64,000 nucleotides of DNA from the NCBI GenBank assembly GCA_013397865.1, contig VZTI01003104.1, positions 8,485 to 72,484 of the forward strand. Reading direction: 5' to 3'. Below, piece by piece: positions 52,451 to 62,819 of the stretch. The DNA is from Struthidea cinerea. Its lineage: Eukaryota > Chordata > Aves > Passeriformes > Corcoracidae. Position 1 is the first letter of the stretch. Every line of letters starts with the position of its first letter. The notes under the pieces were generated by a model that was given only the letters and a program-made list of their open reading frames with translations, was not told the DNA's origin and did not search any database. The position numbers and the translations under genes were made by a program.

Positions 52451-55300
52451 CCAGCTGAAAAGGCTGTTCTGGCAAAAACGTGCCCTCACGGTGATACAAT
52501 TGTTCAAGGAAAACATTTCCCGTTTTTTTTCCTGGCACGGCTCTAGGCAGTTTCCTGAGCGGAGCAGTGACCACAGCCAGAGGCCTCGTGGCCACTCGTG
52601 CAGTGACTGTGGGACACCCTTCACCTCGGCTTTGTGGGCTCCAAGTGGGACATCCTTCACCTTCCCGACAGCAGAATTGCAGCAACTCATCCTGGGAACG
52701 CTGCCAGGCTGCAGGACCAGTCTCACGGAGCCACTCGGGAGCCCAAGGGTGTCCCTGCTGCCTTGGTGGCCCCCTCCTCGTGACCCCACATGACCTGTGC
52801 ACCCTCGTGTCCCAGCACTGGTCTGACACCTTCCGTTGTGGTTGGACAAACCCCGGCAGGGAAGCTGCCGACTCCCTCCTTCCCTCTGTGATGTGCGGGG
52901 AAGTGGCTCACACATTTCTCTCTTTCTGGGCTGTGCTCATCACAACAGGTCTGCCCTACTTCCTCCCTGGAGGAGTGTTTATCCAGCTACAGGATTAGTG
53001 GGTCTGCAGTATCACAGAGGGAGCAGCAGCAAGACTGAGACAATGGTGAGGAAAAAGATGGCTTTGGCCTTATTTCTGTTGGCCTTGGGAGATGCTCAGA
53101 GTGGGAGCGATGTCAGAATGGGGAGAGATGCAGACCCTCCAGGCTCTGTGGCACTGAGCTACTCTCAGCTTCCCCCAGACACGTGAACACCTTGGACAGG
53201 CGGGATCATGGCGTCCAACGGGTCCCATTTGCAAAAATAAGTGCTAATAAATGAGTGGGCGGTGATGAAGAGGCAGCAGCCAGTCTGACAGCTTGGCGGG
53301 GTGTCCAGCTCAATGACAGCCAGGCTGTTAATGACCCAGGCTCTGAGAATGGGTGAGAACCAACCTGCTGCAAGCACACTGCAGTCCCACTGCCGAGGTA
53401 TCTAGGTATTCCTGTTGCATATCAGGCAACAGAAGCAGCAGGGAAGGAAAGCCAAAAATTCATGGAACCTGCGGTCTAGGGAAGGCGCAGCTCCAGCCTA
53501 GCAATGGGTCAGGCCAGTTGTTCCTCTGTGACAGACAGTGATTGCTGAAGGACTGGGGGGAAGTCTTTTCTTAGAGGTTTTGGTGCTCACATGCAGCATG
53601 GAGCATCAGACTTTTAATCCTTCCCACGCAAAAGGGAGTTTTAACACCAGGATCTGCAGGAAGGTGTTACCACTTTCTCCTGTTGATGCTGTTCCTGTTC
53701 CTGCAGGACCCCAGTGAAATGCCCTGGTGGGTGATGACTAGAGCACACCCAGGAGTGTTGAGCATCCCATGATGAACACTTAAATAGCATCAGGAGGAGC
53801 AAAGCTGGAACATGTTGGATGCAGAATCTCCTAGGAAGGGCTACTATCCCATGCTGAGTTTCCCACAGCTGATAATGCTGCAACCAGTGAGTGGCTGTTT
53901 GACAGGAGGGAGAGGAGGGTGGCTCCTTGCTGGTCTGAAAAGGAGGCCTTTGCTTCCCTTGATTTTCTCTGCACAGAAGTAAAACATCTTATATTCATTA
54001 TTACAAGTAACTTTATTGGTTCTGAACGGAACACTAATGGAGGAAGGCCTAAAAACCCACCAAAGCTATTTTTTATCAGTTTGGATGCAAATCACTTCCT
54101 TCTTTTCTTCTTCTAATGCCTGGGAGTTCTTGCCATAAGTTTTAAGGAGCAATACATGATGGTGGCACCACTGAATGCCGTCAGCTCCAAAATCCCCAGG
54201 GACAGGGTTTTAACGTGGGCTGCAGGGAGTGAAGATGATGACTTGGTGTTAGAAGAGGGATGCTGTCCTGGGGCAATGTGGGGTGAAGCGTGAGCCCATA
54301 GTCCCCACATTCTTCACATCCAGGAGTCCCCCCAGCTCGTGGTATGTTTTGCATTGGAGAATCAGTGTCGTGTCACCAAAACCAGATGTGTATCACTGAT
54401 TGGGGAATGCATTTGCAGAAACTTTCTGTAAATTCCACATGTCCTCAAATTGGCCACAGGCCATCAAGCTTCCAGGGAAGTGGCCTGAGGTCCCACCTGG
54501 GTCAGCACACTGGTAAGGAAACTCCCCAGTCAGACCATTCAGATCCTGCTCTGGGGGTCCCACTGGCACCGCCCCAGACTGGCACTGCTGCGATCAAAGC
54601 CCCTTCACAGTGGTGCCTCCAGCGACCCCACAGGCCCCGTGGGACTCCCTGCACACCCCACACTCCCCCAGTCAGACCAGCTCCTCTCACCGGCTCAGCC
54701 CCAGCTTCCCACAGCACAGTCCCAGACTCCGGTTCCTTTGTGGTGCAGCGACACAGAACAGCTCGGGCTGGTGCCCCTGGGGAGGGACCCTGGCCAAAGC
54801 TCCCCTAGGCTGGGCCCCCTCCCAGTCTGTGCCCATCCTGATGCTGATGTTTAGCCCAGCTCCTGTTCCTGGCTCCTGCAGAGTCTCGGGGTAAGTGGCC
54901 ACCCCCCATCTGGTTCCCTAGGGCCCTGAGCCCTTGGTCAGGCAAAGGGTCAGTGCCAGGTCCTGGCCCCTTGCCAGGGACTCTAGCCATTCCCCCCACT
55001 GTAAGCGCAGCCTGCAGTTTGTGCTGCAGCTCCCCGAGCTGGGCACTGGAGCATTCCACAACAGCCCTCCCTTTGTTTTAGTGGAGCACACCTGCTAATA
55101 TATTGAAAGGAAGAAGAAAAAACTTTCAAGGCATTTGAGTACTGCCCTTATATGCAAAGTTATCACAAGTAAAAAACATAACAGAATTAAGGCCAACAGG
55201 GTGAAGTACAACATAGACTCCTGTGCACAAATACTTAAAAGATTGCCAACACAAAATCACAAAGGATTCTCAGAAGTCAGTTATTTATCAACCAGTTGAT
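52451..55300. other. Intergenic stretch upstream of RAB11B
   Basis: No gene is recognised. It holds a small two-copy tandem motif (gtgggaca[c/t]ccttcacct) at 52606-52665, a signal-peptide-like small plus-strand frame at 53044-53186, and a repeat copy at 54489-54668 shared with 59728-59907. At about 55070-55215 a minus-strand frame of about 38 codons contains one strongly hydrophobic segment. Confidence 0.6.
54489..54668. repeat. Direct repeat copy A (possible LTR remnant)
   Basis: It aligns by eye with 59728-59907 in the same orientation, at roughly three quarters identity. Shared blocks include ggtcccacc, taaggaaact, cccactggca, gccccagact and aaagccccttcacag. The two copies bracket the retroviral pol remnant. 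It may be an LTR remnant or a dispersed repeat family. Confidence 0.6.
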
Positions 55301-56262
55301 CGCAGAATCACAAGATTAATTAAGGTTGAAAAAGACCTCTGAGACCATCAAGTCCAAGCTATGATTGAGCACCACCTTGTCCACTAGAACAGAGCACTGA
55401 GTGCCACATCTAGACTTTTCTAGACTTCGGGAACAGTTACTCCAACACCTTTCCGGACAGCCCATTCCAGTATCTAATCACCCCTTCTCTGAAGAAATTC
55501 TTCCTAATGTCCAACGTAAACCTCCCCTAGTGCAGCTTGACACTGTGTCCTCTTGTCCTGTCGCTGGCTGCCAGGGAGAAAAGCCCAACTCCCACCTGGT
55601 TCCACCCTCTTGTCAGGGAGTTGTGGAGAGCGAGAAGGTCCCCTCTGAGCCTCCTTTCCTCCAGGCTGAGCTCCCCCGGGAGCTCAGCTGCTCCTCATGA
55701 GACTCTTGCTCCAGACCCTTCCCCAGCATTGTTGCTCTTCTCTGGACTCACTCAGCACCAAAATGTCCTTCCTGAATTGAGTGGCCCAGAACTGCACACA
55801 GGACTCAGAGCTCTGCCTCACCAGTGCTAAGTTCAGGAGCAGAATCACCTCCCGGGTCCTGCTGGCCACACCATGGCTGGTACAGGCCAGGTGCCGTTGG
55901 CCTTCTTGGCCTGAACACTCCTGGGCTCATGTTCAGCCACTGTTGACCAGCACCCCCAGGCCCTTCTCTGCCGGGAGCTTTCCAGCCACTCAACCCCAAA
56001 CCTGCATCGCTGCAGGGGATTATTGTGACCAAAGTGCTGGACCTGGCAATTGGTCTTTTTGAGCCTCGTGCCATTGGTCTCGGGCCATGAATCCAGCCTG
56101 TGCAGATCCCTCTGCAAGGCCTTCTTACTCTGCAGCAGATCAACACTCCCACCCGTCTTGGTGTCGTCTGTGAATTTACTCAGGGTGGACTCAATCCGCT
56201 TATCCAGATCATCACTAAAGATACTGAACAGGACTGGGCCCACCACTGATCCCTGGTCACCA
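55301..56262 (-). mobile_element. CR1 LINE, about 0.96 kb, abutting the retroviral remnant
   Basis: It starts on the plus strand with gcagaatcacaagattaatt and ccatcaagtccaagc, the reverse complement of the CR1 3' end. It continues to ctgaacaggactgggcccac at 56224-56243, near the CR1 reverse-transcriptase C-terminal region. This is the longest CR1 copy in the window. The 5' truncation point falls exactly where readable retroviral integrase sequence stops, suggesting insertion into, or a junction with, that element. Confidence 0.92.
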
Positions 56263-56739
56263 CCAGTGAAAGTGATTGAACAGATCATCCACTGTTTGTT
56301 TGATGTGAGAATAGTGTATCCAATTTTTCTTACCTAAAACTTTAGCAGCAAAATAGGAACAAAGTGAAACAGCACATGACCCCTCCTATCTAGGTCCTAA
56401 TTTGGATTTTCTACAGAATACCTTATTTAAAATTCCATCTCCAGGCTGTATGTCATGTACCTGTATTTCAGGGGGTTGAGTTGATAACACTGAGCATACT
56501 TTGTTCTTTGAACTCTTTCTGCATAAATATGACACATTGGGTCAATCTCCATCCAATAAGTTGGTCATAGCTGGGATATAAGATCCTGGCATAGCTAAGT
56601 GCCTTCCAAAGAGAATTTCTGCTCGTGTCAGCCCTACGGCTTATCAGGGAGTATTCTGGACATCCCACAGAGCTGAATTTAAGGCTTCTGGCCATTTCCA
56701 ATTAGTGTATGTGCATATTTTCACTATCTTTTCTTTTAA

Positions 56740-57160
56740 TGGTCTATTAATTCTCTCTACTTCTCCTGAAGACTATGAGAGATGTGGTATATGTAATTTC
56801 CTCTCTCTCCCTAAAGACTTGTACAGCTGATGGGTTATATTTGCTGTAAAATGAGCACCTCTGTCTGTTTCAATAAGCTCTGGAACCCTGAGTATCAGGT
56901 TTAACTTCCTTTAACCAGGCGTTTACTGCTCCTCCTGAGTCAGCCCTTCATGTTGGAAAGGCTCCTGCCCAGCGTGGCAGCTGATCTAATATCACCAGCA
57001 AACGTTTGTCCCCAGCTGGAGGTGACGTGTCCGTAGTCTCTGTGCAGCCACTGGAAAGGGAAGCAGGCCCGTGGTCACTGTCCAAACTCTGAACTTGGTC
57101 TGTTACACAAGAACTTTGGGCAAACTGGGCAGCTATGAGTAATTCATTTTGCAGCAGCAT
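56740..57160 (-). pseudogene. Retroviral integrase core remnant
   Basis: The first catalytic Asp codon is at 56986-56984 (in LLVILDQLPRW). A second lies at 56865-56863, before RGAHF. A Glu is at 56763-56761 (SSGEVER). The second Asp and the Glu are 34 codons apart, close to the DD35E spacing. The first two Asp codons are out of frame with each other and too close, so there is a frameshift and probably a small deletion. A TAG also interrupts the block before the Glu. Confidence 0.75.
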
Positions 57161-57379
57161 AAATTCCTGGAGCTGCCCACCCTTTTTGTCCCTCCATGGG
57201 CTTCACCCTGAAACCATCTCTCCACGGTGACTAAACATTTCTTTGGCAGACCAGTTTTTCTCCAGTTTACCATATTCCATCATCATTTTGAGTTGCCTCC
57301 CACTTTTCCCATCATCTCTTTCCTTCTGTTGAGCTGTCTTTCTCACACATAGTTTGAAATTCTGTCAAATTGGGCCTTT

Positions 57380-57660
57380 CAGTCCGGACAACCATTAGAT
57401 AAAGTCACAGTGGCACAATAATCCCAGGGGCTGCCTGGCTGTGCCTTCACAGCTGCGTCAGCTGGGGCATTGCCTCTGCCAAGCCCTGTAATGCCTCTAG
57501 TGCAGGCTGGACAAGGTACTACAGCAATTTCTGCAGGGAATTGTACTGCTTCTAGCAAATTGTATATTTCTTCTCCATTGGATACTCTCTGTCCTGCTGA
57601 TGTGAAAAATCCCTGCTCTTTCCATAACATTCCTGCTGCATGACAAACACCAAAAGCATA
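57380..57660 (-). pseudogene. Retroviral RNase H domain remnant
   Basis: A minus-strand frame includes AFGVCHAAGMLWKEQGFFTS, then NGEEIYNLLEAVQFPAEIAV, then a CHAHTKG-like block altered to PCPACTRGITG and a GNAPADAAVK segment. The order and spacing match the second half of a gammaretroviral RNase H. A histidine of the final catalytic block has been lost. Confidence 0.8.
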
Positions 57661-58254
57661 TCAAGTATCAAATGTACAGCTGTTGACTCATTTCCCTCTT
57701 CCCAGATGTGCAGCATGAGCCAAGGCTGCTCCCTGTGTGCTCCTCCTTGCTGGGAGCAGTTCTGCTTCTGTTACCTGTCCCTGGCACCCCCATGGACGGT
57801 CTACCCAGACCATGACTGTCCTTGCAGATAGCAGGATGAGCCCAGAACTAGATCTGGGTTATGTGAGGGAACATCATTTAATGGAAATCTGCATCCCTTG
57901 CTCAGATTGGAGATGTGCTTCTCCATCGTCAGGTAAGGCATTCGGCTCACTGGATTCAAGGTGTTGCATCTTTTTAAGAGTGTCTGCTGTTAGGAGGATT
58001 CGTTGTTGTGATAGAACTGGGGTTGGACACTGTTCCAACAGTATCTCCACCTCGTGTGGGACATGGACTGTTGCAGGATGTCCCAGGGTAAGGGGGTGGC
58101 TTCTCTCTAATGTTGTTGCTGCTGCTGCCACCGATTTATGACAGGCTGGTGCTCCCACTGCGACTGGATCCAGAGGAACTGAGTGATGTGTGACCAGTCT
58201 CTGGTGGGGTCCCACTTTCTGTGTTACCACTCCAGTGGCCATTTCTTTATGCCC

Positions 58255-58287
58255 ACCCACACACACACACATATATGCATATATAAC
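58255..58287. repeat. (CA)n/(TA)n microsatellite
   Basis: cccacacacacacacacacatatatgc-type run at the right edge of the recognisable retroviral sequence. Confidence 0.9.
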
Positions 58288-61148
58288 ATTTTTTTCAGTA
58301 GCAAAAGTCTTTTCCTTTCCTTTTCACTGAAGAGGCAATACAAAGCATTAGGCAATGGAACCCGTTTCCTGCTCAGGCAGGACTTTTTGCCCATTGTCCT
58401 CCTGGAAGAAAATGAAAGTTTTCCCCATGCCAATAGCAATAATATTAGTGTAAGAAGGTTTCCTGCTGCTTTGCGCACGCCACTAGTCCCGGCTGTGGGT
58501 GATGCCCTCCCTTCATGAATAGAACATAGCAGATCTTCAAGAACAGCTACAAGAGTTCTCCTTATTCTGGGGGAAGTCTTCAAATATTATTTGTATGTTT
58601 GCCATCCCTTCACCTAACATAAATGTACATGCAGAAAAATGTGCTTTTATAAATATTCTTTTAGAAATACACACAAAAATAGCAACATTATAGGCAAGTG
58701 CATGTCCACAGGGAACCTCATATACATACAAAAATAAAGTGATGTTTGAGCTGACACACACCTGGAGAACATGTGCCATGGTATTTCTAGTTTGCACCCC
58801 AACAATCCATTCAAACAGTTACAACTCAATCTGAATTCGCAAAAAATATGAGTTTCCCAGGAAAACGGATGCAAGCAGCACACATTTGGAAGCTGAGGTG
58901 CCTCTGTATGCAGATCTCCCCGAATCCTCCTTTTTGAGGAGGCTCCATGTGCACAGTGACCCCGAGGGACCAGCTCCCTCCGGGGGTGTTTGTGCCCCAG
59001 AGACACGGCCCTCCTGGGAGCTGGAACAAAAGCTTTTCAGAAGCCCACAGAAAATTTTTAAATCAACTCTTAGATTAAAATGTCTTGAAGGAATCACCAA
59101 ACGTTAAAGACTGTCTCCAGCACACGATTTTTAATAGGTTCCCACTGTATCTTTTAAAATGCTTCAACCACTCTTCCTCAGCCTTTTTCCTCCGAGGCCA
59201 GCTCAGCCCAGCCCCCCGAGCACCCGCAGTCCCCGCAGGGCCACGGCCGGGCCGGGCTGTGCCCTCGGACCCCAGGCGCGCTGCTGCCGCTGCCGGACCC
59301 GCGGGGAACGGGAACCGCTGCGCTCGCAGCTGCCGCGGGCACCGCTCCGGGCACAGCGCAGGATTGTCCTGCACAGCCTCGGCCAAGGGCGGCTTCTTTT
59401 GCATGCCGGGGCTTATTCCTACCTTTTCAAGCACTAAGAGGGACTTGAACCACATTTTTACATGCTAACAAAAATATACTTTACCCCCTTCTGCGTGTGC
59501 CTCCCGAGGGGCTCCAGCCCCCGCAGGAGTGTCACCAAGTCTGAACAAAATGATGCTCCAATAGAGGGGCCCAGGTCCACCCTTAGCATTTATATTGAGT
59601 GTGCTCAGGGAATTTGAACAGCCACGCTTAGGCTCCTCCCTGCCCCAAAGATGCAGGTGAACTCACCTGGTAGCAGTATTTGGGTGCTTGGAGAAGGAAG
59701 ACTCCAAAGGTCCGGGTGGGACCTGTGGGTCCCACCCGGATCGACAAACTGTTAAGGAAACTTTCCTGTCTGACCAGTCTGATGCCACTCTGGGCCCACT
59801 GGCACTGCCCCAGACTGTCACTGTTGGGACCAAAGCCCCTTCACAGCAGCAGCTCCAGTGAGCCCAGAGGGGCCCCTCGTGACTCTCCACACACCCCGAG
59901 CACACCCTGCAGCTCTCTCTGCAGCCGCACACTGAGCCACCTGCACTGCCTGTGCTCCTCAACAGCCAGCGGGGGTCCTGCTAGCCCCAAATATTTTGTT
60001 AAACTCTGCTGGGACCCACACCCTGGAGAGCTGTCAGGTGTATGCCATCTGCTTCTTTTTCTAGCATGATAAAAACTTGCTCAAAACGGTCACCTAAGAT
60101 GCTGAAGCTTGTCCTGAGAGCCTCAACCCTTGCAGTGACCCAGAGACACAGCCGCCTGCCTGGGATGCTTGAGCCAGGATTTGCCCTTCCCACCCTCTTA
60201 GTGGGATCTGAACCCCTGGGAGTCCATGAGCACCCTCAAGGAGCCACCGCAGAACACTCTGCTTGGGAGGTGTCCCTGGTAAAGGCGCAGGTACAAAGCT
60301 GTGCCACAAGAAACTCAATTTGTGCTCGGTGCTGCTGAGCTCCAGCAGCTGAAGCTACTGGGAGGACTGGGAGAGTCCTGGCACCCCTGTGTCTGCCAGG
60401 CACCCTCAGGCATTGGGAACCAGGGATGACTTTGAAAGTGTGACCCTTGCTGGTGCTGGTGAGGTCGAGTGCTGGGTTGGGGGTGTCTGGAGAGTGTTGG
60501 TGGGTGGAGAACTTTTCTCTTGCTTTTGGTTTGCTGTTCCTTGGCTGTTTGGCAGGTTTCTGTTCTCAGTGGGGTTTTGCCAATTTGCCTTTTTTGGTTT
60601 TGTACTGCTGCTGTGGTGCTACGTTGGTGGGGGGGGCTCGGGTGATGCCTCTGGCTTACTCACTGCAGCACCTTGGTGCCACGGATGCAGGGGTTCAGCC
60701 TGTCCATCCAAGCTAGTGCAGCTCTGTGTACACACAAACACCCTCCCTTTCTGCCAAAGAGCGATTTGGATTCCACTGTTGAATAAAAAAGGGCTTGAGG
60801 CCCTGCTATCCTGTCTCCCAATGGTTGTTGCTACCGTTCAGAGGGAGCTCTGTGCAGCAGGATGGGCCCATCCTCACTTTTTGGGGCCACAAACACAGCT
60901 GGGTTGGGATGTTGGTGCCTGATGCACGACTTCGTCTTGATCTAATGATGTTCTGTGAGAATCCCCGATCAATCTGCTTCTGCTGACGGCTCCACGCCCG
61001 GCACTGAGGGGTGCGCCAGCTCCATGCCACCCTGAGCACGGCCCCAGCCTATCCCAGAGTGCTGCTGGCCCCAAAAACCCCATCCCGCCCGTCCAGACCC
61101 TGCAGCCTTTGGTTTTACTCCATCCCCACCTTCAGCAGCAGCCCTTAC
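58288..61148. other. Intergenic stretch with repeat copy and GC-rich patch
   Basis: No gene is recognised. A small GC- and CpG-rich patch lies at 59180-59360, and repeat copy B lies at 59728-59907. Reading frames through the GC-rich patch on both strands are composition-driven. Confidence 0.55.
59728..59907. repeat. Direct repeat copy B (possible LTR remnant)
   Basis: This is the partner of 54489-54668, in the same orientation and about 5.2 kb away. Similarity fades on both sides of the stated interval. Confidence 0.6.
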
Positions 61149-61400
61149 CTCAGCCATCGCTGGGGTTTTGCTGGGGGGTCTTGCAGTCCCGGGTGGCTCA
61201 TCCCACCGGGAGCTGCTGGCACGGCGGGACCCTGCAGCACCCACGGCCGGTTCCGGGAGCAGCAGCGCTCGGTACCTGGAGGACGCCTGCGCTCCGGCCG
61301 TGCTGGGGCTGCCGCTGTCGCTGGAGGGAGCCCCGTGGCAGCTCCCGCGAGCTGCAGTTGAAGTGGTTGTTAAAAGTGAAAGAGGTGGAGGATCTCAGAT
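61149..61400 (-). other. Candidate minus-strand first exon in a GC-rich patch, unidentified
   Basis: The patch 61190-61345 is GC- and CpG-rich. On the minus strand it runs into CCCAGCG ATG GCT GAG followed by GTAAGG, a near-perfect donor starting at 61148. That arrangement fits a 5' exon with a short coding start (MAE). I could not find the next exon between 61.1 kb and RAB11B, so the gene, if real, is unknown. It could be a non-coding RNA, an upstream RAB11B promoter or chance. Confidence 0.25.
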
Positions 61401-62819
61401 GACAGCAGAGACTCAGAACTGGCTTCTTCTGCAGAGGGACCTTGAAAGGGCCCCAGGGTGCCGCATGCTCCAGTGTGGCACCAGCGGCCCTGGCTGGCAC
61501 TGACGCTGGGGGGATGTGGAGACTTGTGCAGCAGAACAGGCAGGACTGAGACACACAAGAAAGCAGAAGCTGTGATCCCTAGGATGGGCAAGATTTAGGG
61601 CATTTAGCATTTGCCCATTTGGCATTTACCAAACCCTGGATGGTGTCTGATACTGGCTAGCACCATCCACCAGGCAGCTCCTGTAGATCAAACATACAGG
61701 GGAGCAAACCCCAGGTGTGCCAAAAAAACCCCTGGCATTGAGTAAATGCAGAAGAGCTCCTTCACCAGCTTCTATTTGATGCATAAATCCCACATCAGTC
61801 TCATTACTTCAGCATCCAGACTAAAACATGCACTCCAGTATCTGCTGCTGCACTCAGGGACTAAGCAAGTTTTGAATTAAGCAAAGGGAATATTAAAAAT
61901 GCATTTCTGAATGCAAGAGTGAGCATAGAGCTGGGTATAATGGGCTGTTTGCACAATTGTGCTTGGGGCTATCATTAACCCTGGGATTTCCCCCAGGGAA
62001 GCAGGACAGATGCAGGAGCTGGGGCCACATTTAGGTACATCAGGTATTTATAGAGCTGCTCAGGGGACTAGAGCAGTCTCATCTCTTCTTCCTGCAACGA
62101 AGAGTTTTTCTCTTCCTTCCTTAACCAGCCACAGAAGCAGCTATGCTCTTCTCCAGCTCTAGTATATTTGAGCTGGAGCAAAAAGATATATGGGATTGGG
62201 AGCACTGCTGGAATTTACCCCCATCACCTTAAAGGCCCCTGCTCCATCCCTGGCTCCTTTCATTCCTACATCTATAAACACCCCCCAGAAGTTACAATAA
62301 ATGCTTTTGGGGACGACTACACACATGGGGTGTGAGCAGGCAAAAGGCTTCTATTTAGTGGGGCTTGTCCTGAGCAGCTCTGACTTTGATGGGCCTGGAG
62401 CACCCAGACCTTCAGCCTCTGCTCATTTTCAAAGAATTGAGCAAGGATTCTTTTCAAAGAATTAGCACAGGCTTTTCCAGCCACCTCCATGGACTATCCC
62501 CTTCATGCAAAGGTCTGCCATCAGGGAGTAAGAAAACCCAACACATCAGCACTTACAAACTTGCTGCCCCACAGCCTAAGTTCCAGGAAGAAAAGAAGTT
62601 TAGGAGCCCATAAACTTCAAGCAGACTGAAAGCCTGCTGCTGGGCGCTATAGTAGCAATTTATCTCGGAGCTCCATAAGGCTACAGCTGAAAATGGAGGC
62701 CAGAAGGGAGCCGAGTGCTCAGGTCACACTTCCAACAAGGGAAGTTTTCAAATGCAGAGTCCTCACAATGCTCCCACACACCTGCCACAGGTAAACCATC
62801 AGGAAAATAATCCAGGCAG
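61401..62819. other. Intergenic, nothing recognised
   Basis: About 1.4 kb of unique-looking sequence between the GC-rich patch and the probable end of the next minus-strand gene. No repeat family or coding frame is recognised. Confidence 0.5.

Larger units (their letters stand above)
56263..58262 (-). mobile_element. Endogenous retrovirus pol remnant (gammaretrovirus-like, class I), defective
   Basis: Read on the minus strand, the order is: reverse-transcriptase connection region (58262-57860), RNase H (57660-57380), integrase core (about 57160-56740) and integrase C-terminal domain (56700-56270). The wording of the RNase H and integrase C-terminal parts is of the gammaretrovirus type. Stop codons and frameshifts occur in every domain, so no functional polyprotein can be made. 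The catalytic part of reverse transcriptase, gag and an intact env are not seen. The right side meets a CA/TA microsatellite at 58255. The left side meets a CR1. It is a fossil insertion lying between the upstream gene and RAB11B. Similarity is judged from protein pattern only. Confidence 0.8.
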
